This document shows positions 15,866 through 26,210 of a DNA stretch of 31,250 nt, in pieces (the stretch's first letter is position 1; each line of letters starts with the position of its first letter). The stretch spans positions 1 to 31,250 of the forward strand of contig JAPTWR010000156.1 of the NCBI GenBank assembly GCA_028065135.1, given 5' to 3'. Origin of the DNA: Acidithiobacillus sp. Its GTDB lineage: Bacteria > Pseudomonadota > Gammaproteobacteria > Acidithiobacillales > Acidithiobacillaceae. Below the pieces are notes generated by a model. It did not search any database and was not told the origin of the DNA. It saw nothing but the letters and a program-made list of their open reading frames with translations. Both the position numbers and the translations under genes were made by a program.

Positions 15866-18079
15866 TCAACCCAACGGAAAATCAATAACGATACGTGCCC
15901 CGCCCTGCAACCCCTGATTATCCGCAACAATCTGTCCGCCATGCTCCTCAACGATACGCCGGACGATGGCGAGACCCAGCCCCGAACCCTTCACCTTGCT
16001 GGTGACATAGGGCTCAAAAACCCGCGCCAGCAACTGGGCCGGGAAACCGGGGCCGTCGTCCAACACACTCAACTCTAGCATCTTTGCCGGGTCGGAGTCG
16101 GTCAGGCGGGTGCGAATCAGGATATGTTTACCTTCCGGAGTTTCTGAATCCCCCTGCAGGGCATCCATGGCGTTGCGCAGGAGATTATTGAGAATCTGGC
16201 GCAGCCGATGCACATCCGCCCGCAGGAGGGGCAGGCCCGCACCCAACTCGGCCCGAATCTCCACGCCATTCTCTTGCCCGCGATACAGATCGAGCACATC
16301 CAGAATCAGCGTGTTCAGGTCGAGAAGGCGCAACTCCAGTTGCGGCTGCCGGGCGTACTCCGAGAAGGCGTCCACCATCACCTTGAGGGCATCCACCTGA
16401 TGGATAATAGTGCGGGTGGCACGATCCAGGGTCTCGCCTTCATCGCCAAGACGTTCCAGATATTTGCGCCGCAACCGCTCGGCGGAGAGTTGAATGGGGG
16501 TGAGCGGGTTCTTGATCTCGTGGGCCAGGCGCCGCGCCACCTCGCTCCAGGCGGCGCTACGCTGGGCGGCGACCAGCGTACTGATATCATCAAAAACCAG
16601 TACGAAACCCCGACTACCGGCATCATCCGCAAAGTGTGCGCCATGCACGATAATGGTCTGTGGCCCGTCGGAGCGCTCGATCTGCAACTCTTTTTGCATT
16701 CCGTTACGAGGGTGTTCCACCCAGTCCGCCACCAGCGTCCACAGGGGCTCCAGCGCGGTGCCATCATGCAATATATCCAGGGCGCTGCCCCTGGGCAAAT
16801 CTTCCTGGAGAATATGGGTCGCCGCGGCGTTGACCTCAGCCAAATGGTTTTCGCCATCAAAGGTCAGGATGCCGCTGGAAATCTGTCCGAGCACGGTCTC
16901 CAGATACAGCCGCCGCTGCTCCGCCTGCTCCTGCGCCGCCGCCGCCTGCTGCTTGGCCCGCGCCAGTTGCCGGGTCATATTGTTGAACGAATGTATCAGG
17001 ACACCCAACTCGTCGTGACTCGCCACCGTCTGCAAGGGAATAAACTCACCGCGCGCCACCGCCTGGGTGCCCGCCGCCAGTCGTGCGATAGGTGCCGTCA
17101 GTCGGCGCGCCAGGTGCAAGCCTATCCATACCGCCGACAATACGGCCAGCAGCAAGGCCACCGCCAGGCTGAGCTGAAAGGCCGTCTTCATCGGTTCGCG
17201 CATCAGCATCAACTGGTGGTAGCGGGTATAAGCCACCTGCACCGCATCTGCCGCCTGCGTCAACTGCTCGGGGATAGGCTGCTCCACATAAAGAATATGA
17301 CCGCCCTGTCCCAGATGCGGACTCAGTACCGGGATCAGCACCTTCACCAGCAAAGCGCCGTTGGCCTCCGGCTCAATAGAGGCGGTCGGGTGGTTCTCTT
17401 CCATGGCGAGGATTTCCCGGCGCGGCAGGCGCGGTGCCAGACTCAGGTTATCGCTGCTGGTGGCGATAATCCGGTTATCGCCGGAAAAGAGCGTGACGCT
17501 GCCCAGATGATACTGATCGCGTAAGGCGATCACGGTGATTACGGCGTTGCTGTCAGACTCCCCCACCAGGGCCTGAGCGATGCTCTCCGCCGCCAGCAGG
17601 GTGGAATTGCGATAACGGTCCACACCTGCCTTCGCCACGTTCAGGGCCTGATCCAAGGCATTCTGCACCGCGCTGCTGAACCACGAGTCCACGCCCCGAT
17701 TCAGATATTGCCAGGAAAAACCGAAGACGATGGCCGCCGGCAGAAAACTGAGCAGGGTAATAATCACCACCAGGCGGGTGGCCAACTGACTGCCCACTTC
17801 GCCGCGCCGTAGACGCAAGAGCAGCGCCACCACCGAAACCAGCACCAGAATGACCAGAAAGAGGACGATTCCTGCGGAAATCACCAGCATCGGCACAAAA
17901 TAGTGGCTCAGCGGCCCTCCGGCGCTGGTGAAAAAGTTGACCCCCAGAAAGGCGACGATAGCCAGCAGGAGCAGGGCAGCGCCCCAGCGCGGTCCCACCC
18001 GCTGCCGCTCCGGGGTGGCGCCGGCGCTCAAGGCGCGCAGCCAGCTTCTTAGTGCGAAAGGGGCGCGCTGACGATCCAT
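15866..18079 (-). CDS. ntrY: NtrY-type membrane histidine kinase
   Basis: A 737-aa sensor kinase. Membrane segments near residues 32-48, 60-90 and 103-125 are followed by an extracytoplasmic region and another segment near 300-320, then a HAMP linker, a PAS domain (about 395-500), a HisKA domain with the phospho-accepting His in RLAHEIKNPLTP (near 521), and a HATPase domain with N-box LLRNAMDAL, G1 box DDGPGFP and G2 box GSGLGLAI. This is the standard NtrY layout. It is expected to phosphorylate the adjacent NtrX in response to nitrogen, redox or envelope signals. The ATG at 18079 overlaps the short DUF4390-like frame upstream, so it is probably translationally coupled within the fmt-rsmB operon. 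Confidence 0.92.
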   Translation of the reverse strand: MDRQRAPFALRSWLRALSAGATPERQRVGPRWGAALLLLAIVAFLGVNFFTSAGGPLSHYFVPMLVISAGIVLFLVILVLVSVVALLLRLRRGEVGSQLATRLVVIITLLSFLPAAIVFGFSWQYLNRGVDSWFSSAVQNALDQALNVAKAGVDRYRNSTLLAAESIAQALVGESDSNAVITVIALRDQYHLGSVTLFSGDNRIIATSSDNLSLAPRLPRREILAMEENHPTASIEPEANGALLVKVLIPVLSPHLGQGGHILYVEQPIPEQLTQAADAVQVAYTRYHQLMLMREPMKTAFQLSLAVALLLAVLSAVWIGLHLARRLTAPIARLAAGTQAVARGEFIPLQTVASHDELGVLIHSFNNMTRQLARAKQQAAAAQEQAEQRRLYLETVLGQISSGILTFDGENHLAEVNAAATHILQEDLPRGSALDILHDGTALEPLWTLVADWVEHPRNGMQKELQIERSDGPQTIIVHGAHFADDAGSRGFVLVFDDISTLVAAQRSAAWSEVARRLAHEIKNPLTPIQLSAERLRRKYLERLGDEGETLDRATRTIIHQVDALKVMVDAFSEYARQPQLELRLLDLNTLILDVLDLYRGQENGVEIRAELGAGLPLLRADVHRLRQILNNLLRNAMDALQGDSETPEGKHILIRTRLTDSDPAKMLELSVLDDGPGFPAQLLARVFEPYVTSKVKGSGLGLAIVRRIVEEHGGQIVADNQGLQGGARIVIDFPLG

Positions 18080-18186
18080 GGGGACTCCCGTTTCCAGTGA
18101 CCCAGCAGAGCACGCAAACGCAACGGCAGGGGTAAGGCCCGAACGTCAATATATACCCGCACCGCCAACGCGTCGTCCTGGCTCAT
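18049..18186 (-). CDS. DUF4390-like C-terminal relict (45 aa) between rsmB and ntrY
   Basis: An ATG at 18186 overlaps the rsmB stop (ATGA) and opens a 45-codon frame ending in TAA at 18049-18051, overlapping the start of ntrY. The peptide contains RVYIDVRALPLPLRLRALLG followed by an HWKRESPW-type end. This matches the last ~40 residues of the DUF4390 family as I remember it ([RK]-L-D-x-x-x-LP-[KL]-P-x-[QR]-x-x-A, then W-x-L-x-S-x-W). In many beta/gammaproteobacteria a full DUF4390 gene (about 180 residues) sits at exactly this spot between rsmB and ntrY. Here the N-terminal three quarters are absent, and the frame above the ATG only runs into rsmB coding sequence. It is either a decayed gene kept for translational coupling or a genuine micro-protein. 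Confidence 0.55.
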   Translation of the reverse strand: MSQDDALAVRVYIDVRALPLPLRLRALLGHWKRESPWIVSAPLSH

Positions 18187-19481
18187 GCGGCCTTCTCCAG
18201 CAAGGCATAGTAAAAACCATCCATTGCGTCCTGACCGGGCAGACGTTGCCCCGTCAGCGGGTGCGCGGAACGGTGCGCATCAGAATGACGCTGGAGAAAG
18301 GCGATGATCTGTTCCTCGTTTTCCTCGGGCAGCACCGAGCAGGTGGCATAGAGCAGCCGACCGCCGGGGCGCAGACAAGGCCACAGACCCTCCAGCAGAC
18401 GCGCCTGTTGCGCCACGGCCTCGGCCACCTCTTCCGGCTGGCGGCGCAGACGGATGTCAGGGTGGCGACGGATGACCCCGGTGCCGGTACAGGGCGCATC
18501 CAGGAGGATGGCGTCATAGAACTCGCCATTCCACCATGTGGCGCTTTCTGCGGCATCGGCCGCCTGCAAATGCACTGTACCGCCTTGTCTTTCCAGGGCC
18601 TCGCGCACCCGTTTCAGGCGTTCTGCGGAGCGGTCCAGGGCATCCAGACGCGTCGCCCCCAGTGCCCACAGGTGGGCTGTTTTGCCGCCAGGGGCCGCAC
18701 AGGCGTCGAGAATCCGTTCCCCCTCCTGGGGCGCGAGAATGTGGGCGGCCATTTGTGCCGCTCCGTCCTGCACCGCCACCCAACCGGCATCCCAGCCCGG
18801 CAGGGTCGTTACCGGCACACTGGCGGGCAAACACAATGCCGCCTCACTCCACGCCACACCTTTCGCTCCAAGACCTTGTTCTGCCAGCAATTGCCGATAG
18901 TTGCCGGGATCCACCCGTTGCGTATTCACGCGCAGCCAGAGGGGCGGCGCCGTGTTATTGGCCGCGGCAATGGCGGGCCAGTCTTGGGGATAGGCAGCGC
19001 GTAAACGCGCCGCCAGCCAGGCCGGATGCCCGAAATCGCGATCGACCAGTGCCACATCCAAAGCCTCCCGCTCACGCAGATAACGACGCAGAACGGCGTT
19101 TATCAGGCCGCGCGCCCAGGGCTTTTTCAGTGCCTCCGTCATCGCAACCCAATCATTGACTACGGCGAAGGCGGGCCGTTGCCCATGGCGCAACTCAAAC
19201 AGAGCCAAACTGAGCAGGAAGCGTAAGTCGCTATCTTCCTCGCGCCAGTCTTTGCGCAACAGTTTTGCGGCCAGGGCCTGCACGGGCAGGTACTCGCGCA
19301 GCGTGCCCAGAACCAGCCATTGCACGGTCGCGCGATCGGCGCCTGTCAACGGTACCGGCAGCAGGGCGGCATCCACCGTCTGCCCACTATCCACGCCCTG
19401 CAACACGCCGATGGCCGTCTTGCGCACCGCCACACCCGATGTGCTTCTCCCCCCTTCAGTTTCTGGCCGCGTTTCCTTCAT
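18183..19481 (-). CDS. rsmB: 16S rRNA m5C967 methyltransferase RsmB
   Basis: A 432-aa SAM-dependent RNA cytosine-5 methyltransferase acting on 16S rRNA C967 (E. coli numbering). The N-terminal ~140 residues are a NusB-like helical RNA-binding domain (ILRKDWREEDSDLRFLLSLALFEL region). The catalytic domain has the SAM-binding motif DACAAPGGKTAHL near residue 257, the motif DAPCTGTG near 325, and the catalytic Cys in YATCSVLPEENE near 378. Length and motif order are normal. Its start overlaps the fmt stop by four bases, and its stop overlaps the start of the DUF4390 relict, so the whole block looks translationally coupled. Confidence 0.95.
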   Translation of the reverse strand: MKETRPETEGGRSTSGVAVRKTAIGVLQGVDSGQTVDAALLPVPLTGADRATVQWLVLGTLREYLPVQALAAKLLRKDWREEDSDLRFLLSLALFELRHGQRPAFAVVNDWVAMTEALKKPWARGLINAVLRRYLREREALDVALVDRDFGHPAWLAARLRAAYPQDWPAIAAANNTAPPLWLRVNTQRVDPGNYRQLLAEQGLGAKGVAWSEAALCLPASVPVTTLPGWDAGWVAVQDGAAQMAAHILAPQEGERILDACAAPGGKTAHLWALGATRLDALDRSAERLKRVREALERQGGTVHLQAADAAESATWWNGEFYDAILLDAPCTGTGVIRRHPDIRLRRQPEEVAEAVAQQARLLEGLWPCLRPGGRLLYATCSVLPEENEEQIIAFLQRHSDAHRSAHPLTGQRLPGQDAMDGFYYALLEKAA

Positions 19482-20419
19482 CCCAGTACTTCACCGATTT
19501 GCGGACGATAACCGCGGACGAAATCACTGCCACTGAGCGCACCCTTGCCTGCGGGTTGCACCGCCAGCAACTGCAATTGATCCTCGCCACAGGCCACCAC
19601 TATCCCGTCTTTTCCCACGGCGCTGATGGTACCGGGCGCCTGATCATCCCGGACAGCCAGTACCTGCGTCTGCCAGACCCGCAAGCCTTTGTCGCGAAAA
19701 AGGGTATGGGCGACCGGGCTGGGATTGAAAGCCCGCACCAGACGCTCCAGCGTCGCCGCGGGGAGTCGCCAGTCGATGCGTGCCTCTTCCTTCTTCAGCT
19801 TGCGGGCATAGGTCGCGAGCGCGGGGTCCTGGGGCACGGGTTTGAGCCGATTCGCCCAGAGCCCGTCCAGAGCCCGGCGCAAGGCGACGCTGCCCAACCG
19901 CGCCAAACGGTCATGGAGGCTGGCCGCCGTGTCATCGGGCGCAATGGGCACGCGCTCCGCCCACAGCACCGGACCGGAGTCGAGCCCGGCTTCCATCTGC
20001 ATGATGGCGACACCGCTTTCTTTGTCGCCCGCCGCGATGGCCCGGGCGATGGGCGCCGCGCCACGCCAGGCGGGCAGGAGACTGGCATGGACATTGATGG
20101 CGCCGCGCGTCGGCAGATCAAGAACCACCTGCGGCAAAATCTGTCCATAGGCCACGACGATCAGCAAATCCGGCGCCAGGCTCCGGAGCAGATCCAGAGC
20201 CTCGCCCGTTTTACACGATTCCGGCTGAAAAACGGGAATGCCTGCGGCCACAGCCTCCTGCTTCACCGGGCTGGCCTGCAACGCCCGCCCCCGGCCTGCC
20301 GGACGATCCGGCTGGGTAAATACGCCGACGACTTCTTCCGGCCCTTGCAGCAATTCGGCCAGAATGAGGCGCGCGAACTCCGGTGTCCCGGCAAAAACAA
20401 TGCGCTGTTTTCTAGTCAC
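19478..20419 (-). CDS. fmt: Methionyl-tRNA formyltransferase
   Basis: A 313-aa enzyme that transfers the formyl group from 10-formyl-tetrahydrofolate to initiator Met-tRNA. The N-terminal Rossmann domain begins [11 protein letters not shown]. The catalytic Asn and His are in the [17 protein letters not shown] block, and the catalytic Asp is in MEAGLDSGP. The C-terminal tRNA-binding barrel follows from about residue 205 ([15 protein letters not shown]). It overlaps the end of def by eight bases, the classic def-fmt pair that adds and later removes the formyl group. Confidence 0.96.
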   Translation of the reverse strand: MTRKQRIVFAGTPEFARLILAELLQGPEEVVGVFTQPDRPAGRGRALQASPVKQEAVAAGIPVFQPESCKTGEALDLLRSLAPDLLIVVAYGQILPQVVLDLPTRGAINVHASLLPAWRGAAPIARAIAAGDKESGVAIMQMEAGLDSGPVLWAERVPIAPDDTAASLHDRLARLGSVALRRALDGLWANRLKPVPQDPALATYARKLKKEEARIDWRLPAATLERLVRAFNPSPVAHTLFRDKGLRVWQTQVLAVRDDQAPGTISAVGKDGIVVACGEDQLQLLAVQPAGKGALSGSDFVRGYRPQIGEVLG

Positions 20420-20915
20420 CGAGCCGCACCCTTTTGTTCGCCTTACGGCGAATCAGGTTTTGCTTGAGGCGGGACAGATGATCGACAAAAAGGGTACCGT
20501 TGAGATGGTCAATCTCATGCTGCAGGCAAACCGCCAACAACCCATCGGCCTCCAATTCAATGGTCCTGCCCTGCACCGTGGTCGCGCGCACCGTCACTTT
20601 TTCGGCGCGCCGCACCGTCTCCACCACACCGGGTACCGACAGACAGCCTTCCTTCATCTCTTCTTCACCCATGCTCGCGATAATTTCCGGATTCACCAAG
20701 GTCAGCAGATCATTGCGATTTTCTGAAACATCCACGACAATCAGCCGGTGACCAGCGGCCACCTGCGGCGCGGCCAGACCGATACCGGGTGCATCGTACA
20801 TGGTTTCCGCCATATCGTCGGCCAGTTGCTGTATCTGTTTGTCCACCCGGACTATGGGCTGGGCCATGCCCTTGAGGCGGACATCGGGGAACTCCAGTAT
20901 TTTCAAGAGGGGCAT
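20412..20915 (-). CDS. def: Peptide deformylase
   Basis: A 167-aa metalloenzyme that removes the formyl group from new proteins. All three signature motifs are present: GIGLAAPQ (near residue 45), EGCLSVP with the metal-binding Cys (near 90), and HEIDHLNG with two metal-binding His and the catalytic Glu (near 134). The start [11 protein letters not shown] matches the usual N-terminus of the family. A longer frame upstream exists but its product would not match the family, so 20915 is chosen although the ribosome site there is weak (GGTGA). Divergent from the LysM gene. Confidence 0.96.
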   Translation of the reverse strand: MPLLKILEFPDVRLKGMAQPIVRVDKQIQQLADDMAETMYDAPGIGLAAPQVAAGHRLIVVDVSENRNDLLTLVNPEIIASMGEEEMKEGCLSVPGVVETVRRAEKVTVRATTVQGRTIELEADGLLAVCLQHEIDHLNGTLFVDHLSRLKQNLIRRKANKRVRLGD

Positions 20916-20997
20916 TTCGTCACCAATTATTACCATCCGGCAAAAATCGTATCTTGAACTAATACTATTCCTTGCGGAAGTCCGGAGGAGATCATTC

Positions 20998-22089
20998 ATG
21001 CGGAAGTACATCTGGCGCAACACCCTATTTTGTCTTGGCCTCAGCGCCATGGCCCCGGTGATGGGGCAAACTGCGCCGTCTGGCATACAACTACGTAGCG
21101 AACAAAGTTACACCGTCAAATCCGGAGACACCCTCTGGGGAATCGCCGCACATTTCTTGCGGCATCCCTGGCAATGGCCGCAGATCTGGCATAAGAATCC
21201 CTACATCCATAATCCCAATCTCATTTATCCCGGTGATCGCATCGTGCTCACCCATGGGGCCAACGGCCAGCCCGAACTTCGTGTAGAAAGATCTTATGGT
21301 TCTCATGCAGCAGGTTCTTCGGTCGTCGAACTTCATCCACAAATGACGGTAGAACCCTTGTCCACCGTGGCTACCGGCGAAGTGATGCCCTTCCTCGGCA
21401 CGCCGGGGTTTATCGCCAGCAAAAAAGCTTACGATGCATTACCTTATCTGGCGGCCAGTGCCAGCAGCGGCCAGATCGTCTACACCGTGGGCGACAAGCT
21501 GTATGCTTCCGGTCTGAAACGGGTCCCGGTGGGCACCCGCTATGGTATCGTCGCTCTTGGGCCGGAACTGCGCCGTCCCGGCGTCGAGAAGCCGCTCGGT
21601 TATGCGCTCTACGACCTGGGCAGCATCATCGTACGCAGTGACAGTTCCCATGCCGCCGTCGAGATCGCCGATGCCCGCAGGGAAATCTCGCTGGGCGATC
21701 GCCTGATCCCCGAAGCGGGCGCCAAAGTACCGCGTTATTTCCCCAGCGCCCCCGCCCACCCGGTAAGCGCTCGGATCATCGCCAAAATGAGCGACTACCC
21801 CGAACTCCTGGTGGGTCAGGCCGTTATCGTGGATCAAGGCCGGGAAGCCGGATTGAGCGATGGTAATCTGCTGCGGATTGAAAGGACCAGGGGAGACACG
21901 AAAAATGCCGTGACTGGCAAATCCTTCGCTCTGCCGCCTCAGAAAGTGGGCGAAGTGATGGTGTTTCGGGTATTCCCCACGGTCTCCTACGCCGTGATTA
22001 CCATGGCAACGCATGGCATCTTGGTGGGTGACAAGCTGGTTAGCCCGCGCCCGGTAACCGCCAGCGACAGCTCCGCAGGAAACGGGTGA
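20998..22089 (+). CDS. Exported LysM peptidoglycan-binding protein
   Basis: A 363-aa protein with a signal peptide ([22 protein letters not shown], cleavage near AQT/GQT) and one LysM domain (about residues 40-85; [17 protein letters not shown] ... [13 protein letters not shown]). The remaining ~270 residues are a conserved beta-rich region of unknown function typical of LysM proteins encoded beside dprA. The ATG at 20998 has a strong CGGAGGAGA ribosome site eight bases upstream, which is why the longer in-frame start was rejected. Its stop overlaps the GTG of dprA (GTGA). It probably acts in the periplasm on cell-wall organisation. Confidence 0.9.
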   Translation: MRKYIWRNTLFCLGLSAMAPVMGQTAPSGIQLRSEQSYTVKSGDTLWGIAAHFLRHPWQWPQIWHKNPYIHNPNLIYPGDRIVLTHGANGQPELRVERSYGSHAAGSSVVELHPQMTVEPLSTVATGEVMPFLGTPGFIASKKAYDALPYLAASASSGQIVYTVGDKLYASGLKRVPVGTRYGIVALGPELRRPGVEKPLGYALYDLGSIIVRSDSSHAAVEIADARREISLGDRLIPEAGAKVPRYFPSAPAHPVSARIIAKMSDYPELLVGQAVIVDQGREAGLSDGNLLRIERTRGDTKNAVTGKSFALPPQKVGEVMVFRVFPTVSYAVITMATHGILVGDKLVSPRPVTASDSSAGNG

Positions 22090-23174
22090 CAGACCGGGCC
22101 TGGCTCGCCCTCAGCCGTATCCCCGGCCTCGGCCCGCTTCGCCAGCGTGCCCTGCTCGAACGTTTTGGTGCGGTGGAGCGCTGCTTTCAAACCGGGGCTG
22201 GGGCCTTGCAGGACCTCGGCCTGCAAACGGGACAAATCGCCGCCTTGCAGAAGGCACCCGAGGACATTCTCACGCCTGCAGACCAGCGCTGGCTGGAAAG
22301 TCCCGACACCGACCTCTGCCGCTGGGCCGACGCCGATTACCCGCCCTTGTTGCGCCATATCCCTGACCCGCCCCTGCTGCTCTATTTACGCGGACAGCGC
22401 GCCCGTCTGAACCAGGCCATGCTGGCTATCGTCGGCAGTCGCAGTGCCACGGCCACCGGTATCGCCACCGCCGAAGCTTTTGCCAAGAACCTGGGTGAAG
22501 CGGGACTCATCATCTGTAGCGGCCTGGCCCTCGGCATTGATGCCGCCGCCCATCGTGGTGCCCTTCACAGCGGCACCGTCGCCGTACTTGGTACCGGTGC
22601 CGACCTTATCTACCCGCGTAGTCATCTGCAACTCGCCCGTCAGATTACCGAACAGGGCCTCATCATCAGCGAACAGCCGCCCGATACCGGTCCGCGCAGT
22701 GGTCTATTCCCCCGCCGCAACCGCATCATCAGCGGCCTCAGTCTTGGCGTATTGGTGGTCGAAGCGGCTGACGGCAGCGGTTCACTGATTACCGCACGAC
22801 TGGCACTGGAGCAGGGTCGTGAAGTCTTTGCCATCCCCGGCTCCATCCATTCGCCGTTGTCGCGCGGCCCGCACCGCCTCATCCGCGACGGCGCCAAACT
22901 GGTCGAAAGCGCCGAAGACGTCCTCAGCGAACTCGGCCCGCTGTACGCCGTGCTGCGCGGCAGTCAGGCCGCAGCAGACTGGCGGCCGGAAGATTCAACA
23001 CAAGCTAAAGTTTGGGCCGCCATGGATTTCGACCCTCTCGCCCCGGAACAGATCGCCAGCCGCTGCGGATTGACGCTGACCGAGCTTTCGGCCATCCTCT
23101 TGGACATGGAATTACAAGGTTACCTCGCGGCCTGTCCCGGCGGTCGTTTCTGTCGCCTCCCACCGGCTTCCTAA
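22086..23174 (+). CDS. dprA: DNA-processing protein DprA
   Basis: A 362-aa protein that protects incoming single-stranded DNA and loads RecA during natural transformation. An N-terminal helix-hairpin-helix/SAM-like region (SRIPGLGPLRQRALLERFG) is followed by the Rossmann DprA domain from near residue 110, with GSRSATATG, SGLALGIDAAAHRGAL, GTGADLIYP, FPRRNRIISGLS and EAADGSGSLITARLALEQGR. A C-terminal winged-helix domain (about 305-360) is present. The GTG start overlaps the LysM stop, indicating coupling. The presence of an intact dprA hints at competence, but this gene is also kept by non-competent species. Confidence 0.95.
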   Translation: MTDRAWLALSRIPGLGPLRQRALLERFGAVERCFQTGAGALQDLGLQTGQIAALQKAPEDILTPADQRWLESPDTDLCRWADADYPPLLRHIPDPPLLLYLRGQRARLNQAMLAIVGSRSATATGIATAEAFAKNLGEAGLIICSGLALGIDAAAHRGALHSGTVAVLGTGADLIYPRSHLQLARQITEQGLIISEQPPDTGPRSGLFPRRNRIISGLSLGVLVVEAADGSGSLITARLALEQGREVFAIPGSIHSPLSRGPHRLIRDGAKLVESAEDVLSELGPLYAVLRGSQAAADWRPEDSTQAKVWAAMDFDPLAPEQIASRCGLTLTELSAILLDMELQGYLAACPGGRFCRLPPAS

Positions 23175-23183
23175 GGCCACGGT

Positions 23184-23621
23184 ATGGAAGACGTCATAGA
23201 CATCATTAGTTATTTGCTCGACCATCTCGACGACGAAGACGACGAGATGGTCGAAGAGCGTTTGCGCGCCGTCGGTTTCCCGGACGACGATATTCAGCGC
23301 GCCCTCGACTGGATGGAAGGCTTCGCGGTAGAAGCGCAAGAGGACACCAGCCCCCGTTCACTGCGCGCCTACCATCCCTACGAACAGCAAAATCTTTCTG
23401 TGGCTGCCCGCGGGCAACTCCATGACTGGGAGCGGCTTGGTGTCATCAACGGCGCCATGCGTGAGCGCATTATCGATCGCCTGCTCGCCCTTGGTCTGGA
23501 CGATACCGATCTGGAAACACTCGACTGGGTGACCTTTATGGTGATGGCCAATGATCCCGGTCCGGAGGCCTTCTGGGTCGATGCCTTACTGGGCGCCGAC
23601 GGCGCACGGATTCTTCACTGA
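23184..23621 (+). CDS. smg: Smg family protein (DUF494)
   Basis: A 145-aa acidic, helical protein of the Smg/DUF494 family, recognised by the start EDVIDIISYLLDHL, an acidic run (DDEDDEMVEE), and the middle LSVAARGQLHDWERLGVI. Its biochemical role is not established. Its place between dprA and topA is conserved in many beta/gammaproteobacteria. An AAGG ribosome site precedes the ATG, and only three bases separate its stop from the topA start. Confidence 0.92.
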   Translation: MEDVIDIISYLLDHLDDEDDEMVEERLRAVGFPDDDIQRALDWMEGFAVEAQEDTSPRSLRAYHPYEQQNLSVAARGQLHDWERLGVINGAMRERIIDRLLALGLDDTDLETLDWVTFMVMANDPGPEAFWVDALLGADGARILH

Positions 23622-23624
23622 CCC

Positions 23625-26210
23625 ATGGCATATCAGCTCGTTATCGTTGAATCGCCGGCTAAAGCCAAAACCATCCAGAAGTATTTGGGGGATGACTTTC
23701 AAGTGCTCGCTTCCTACGGCCATGTGCGCGATTTGCAGCCCAAAGAAGGTGCTGTAGATACCGAACATGATTTCGCCATGCGCTACGCTGCCATCGAGCG
23801 CAACGAGCGACATGTGGACGCCATCGCCAAGGCCCTGCGTGGCGCCGACAAGCTCTGGCTCGCTACCGATCCGGATCGCGAAGGCGAGGCCATCTCCTGG
23901 CATCTGGTGGAGCTGCTGCGCGAGCGTCACCTGCTCGGCAACAAGCCCGCGCAACGTGTCGTCTTCCACGAAATCACCAAAAAAGCCGTGCAGGAAGCTA
24001 TCGCCACCCCCCGCGAAATCGCCATGGATCTGGTCAACGCCCAGCAAGCGCGCCGCGCCCTCGATTATCTGGTGGGCTTCAATCTGTCGCCGCTGCTCTG
24101 GCGCAAGGTGCGTCCGGGCCTCTCGGCGGGCCGGGTACAAAGTGCTGCGCTGCGCCTGATCTGTGAGCGCGAAAATGAAATAGAAGCCTTTGTCAGCCGC
24201 GAATACTGGACCATCGCCAGTCGTCTGCAGCAGGCCGGCAGCGAATTCACCGGCCGCCTGACCCACTGGCAGACGAAAAAGCTCGAACAGTTCGACGTCA
24301 CCAATAGTGATCAGGCCGAGGCCATCCGCAGCGGCATGGAAGATGATCTCAGCCGCCAGGCGCTACGGGTCCGGGAAGTGGAGCGCAAGAGCCGGCAACG
24401 CCAGCCTGCCGCGCCCTTCACCACGTCCACCTTGCAGCAGGAAGCCTCGCGCAAGCTCGGCTTCAACGCCAGCCGGACCATGCGCGTCGCCCAGCAACTC
24501 TACGAAGGCATCAATATCGGCAACGAGACTGTGGGCCTCATCAGCTACATGCGTACCGACGCCGTCAACCTCGCCGAAGAGGCCATCGCTTCCATCCGTG
24601 ACTTTATCGGCAGCCACTACGGCAGCGAATTCGTCCCCGAGACCCCGCGCCGCTACAAGACCAAGACCAAAAACGCCCAGGAAGCGCACGAAGCCATCCG
24701 TCCCACGGACATCGCCCGCAGCCCGGAGGCCTTGCAGGGCGTGCTCGAACGCGATCTCTGGCGCCTTTATGATCTGATCTGGAAGCGCAGCGTCGCCTGC
24801 CAAATGGCGCCTGCGCGTATGGACCTGGTCGCCGTCGATATGGACGCCGGCACCCATTGGACCCTGCGTGCCAACGGCTCCACCGTCACCTTTCCCGGCT
24901 TCATGGCCGTCTATCAGGAAGGCAAAGATGACGGTGACGAGGACGAAGGCAACCGTATTCTGCCGCCCCTTGATACCGGCGATGAACCGCAGGTGCTTGG
25001 CATTGATTCCGAGCAGCACTTTACCGACCCTCCCCCCCGTTATAGCGATGCCACCCTGGTTAAAACCCTGGAAGCCTATGGCATCGGCCGTCCATCCACC
25101 TATGCCAGCATTATTCAGACCCTGCAGAACCGCGAATATGTCGCCGTCGAGCAGCGCCGCTTCCGCCCCACCGATCTCGGACGGGTGGTCGGTCGTTTTC
25201 TGACCAATCATTTCGAGCGCTATGTGGATTACGGCTTCACCGCCAGCATGGAAGACGAACTGGACGCCATTTCCCGGGGTGAGAAGCAGTGGCAGCCGGT
25301 GCTCAGCGCGTTCTGGGGACCCTTTCGCGCACTCCTTGACGAAAAAGCCAACGTCAGCCGCACCGAAGCCACCAGTGAAGCACTGGATGAGGCCTGTCCA
25401 CAATGTGGCAAACCCTTATTCCTGCGCCTCGGTCGTCATGGCCGTTTTGTGGCCTGTTCGGGGTACCCCGAATGTAATTATACCCGCCCGGTGGACGGTC
25501 CTCGCGAACCCGCCGAACCCGTAGGTCGCGACTGCCCGGACTGCGGTAAGCCGCTGGTCTATAAAACCGGGCGTTATGGCCGGTTTATCTCGTGCAGTGG
25601 CTATCCCGAATGTAAGCACATTGAGCCGCTAACCCAGCCTAAATCCTCAGGAGTCATTTGCCCCCAGTGCGGTGAAGGCGAACTGGTGGAAAAACGCAGC
25701 CGTTACGGCAAAATCTTCTACTCCTGCAACACTTACCCCAAATGCAGCTATGCGGTCTGGGGACCCCCGATAGCACGCGCCTGTCCCCGCTGCGCCTGGC
25801 CGATAATGATCGAAAAAAGCGGCAAGCGCCTTGGTGAACAACTCGCCTGTCCCCAAAGCGAATGTGCTTTTCACTTCCCGGTGAACGCCAGCGACGCGGA
25901 AATTGCCGCCATGCTGCCCGACTACACTCCGCCGCCGCCCCGCGAAAAGCGCGCGCCGCCGGCCAAGAAGGCGGCTCCTGCCCGTAAAGCGACGGCGAAA
26001 AGCACCAGGAAAACGGCCGTGAAAACGGCGGCTGCTGCCAACAAGCCGGCAAAGGCGGAAACAACGTCCGCGGTGGTAAAAAAACCAGGCAAAGCCAAGA
26101 CCCCGGCGGCAAAGAAAACCACGTCGTCCAAAAGTACGGCCTCATCAGCCAGCGAATCGGCCACGCCCGCGCCACGGAAGCGCGCTGTAAAGAACGTCGC
26201 CAACTCATGA
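23625..26210 (+). CDS. topA: DNA topoisomerase I
   Basis: An 861-aa type IA topoisomerase that relaxes negative supercoils. The Toprim domain has [11 protein letters not shown] at the start and [13 protein letters not shown] near residue 81. The active-site Tyr308 lies in ISYMRTD. Four C-terminal cysteine zinc modules follow: CPQCGK...CSGYPEC near 590, CPDCGK...CSGYPEC near 637, CPQCGEG...CNTYPKC near 678, and a divergent CPRC...CPQSEC near 720. The last ~95 residues (from about 765) are a disordered Lys/Ala/Pro/Thr tail resembling histone H1 tails, as in some other high-GC bacterial TopA proteins; it likely binds DNA non-specifically. The stop overlaps the fdxA start by four bases. Confidence 0.96.
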   Translation: MAYQLVIVESPAKAKTIQKYLGDDFQVLASYGHVRDLQPKEGAVDTEHDFAMRYAAIERNERHVDAIAKALRGADKLWLATDPDREGEAISWHLVELLRERHLLGNKPAQRVVFHEITKKAVQEAIATPREIAMDLVNAQQARRALDYLVGFNLSPLLWRKVRPGLSAGRVQSAALRLICERENEIEAFVSREYWTIASRLQQAGSEFTGRLTHWQTKKLEQFDVTNSDQAEAIRSGMEDDLSRQALRVREVERKSRQRQPAAPFTTSTLQQEASRKLGFNASRTMRVAQQLYEGINIGNETVGLISYMRTDAVNLAEEAIASIRDFIGSHYGSEFVPETPRRYKTKTKNAQEAHEAIRPTDIARSPEALQGVLERDLWRLYDLIWKRSVACQMAPARMDLVAVDMDAGTHWTLRANGSTVTFPGFMAVYQEGKDDGDEDEGNRILPPLDTGDEPQVLGIDSEQHFTDPPPRYSDATLVKTLEAYGIGRPSTYASIIQTLQNREYVAVEQRRFRPTDLGRVVGRFLTNHFERYVDYGFTASMEDELDAISRGEKQWQPVLSAFWGPFRALLDEKANVSRTEATSEALDEACPQCGKPLFLRLGRHGRFVACSGYPECNYTRPVDGPREPAEPVGRDCPDCGKPLVYKTGRYGRFISCSGYPECKHIEPLTQPKSSGVICPQCGEGELVEKRSRYGKIFYSCNTYPKCSYAVWGPPIARACPRCAWPIMIEKSGKRLGEQLACPQSECAFHFPVNASDAEIAAMLPDYTPPPPREKRAPPAKKAAPARKATAKSTRKTAVKTAAAANKPAKAETTSAVVKKPGKAKTPAAKKTTSSKSTASSASESATPAPRKRAVKNVANS

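Noticed and set aside
16208..17524. Long plus-strand frame antisense to ntrY
   Set aside because: Shadow of a clearly recognised histidine kinase on the other strand.
19265..20467. 400-codon plus-strand frame antisense to fmt/rsmB
   Set aside because: No family motifs; the minus-strand genes have all expected catalytic motifs.
24363..25403. 346-codon minus-strand frame inside topA
   Set aside because: Antisense shadow of topA with no motif support.
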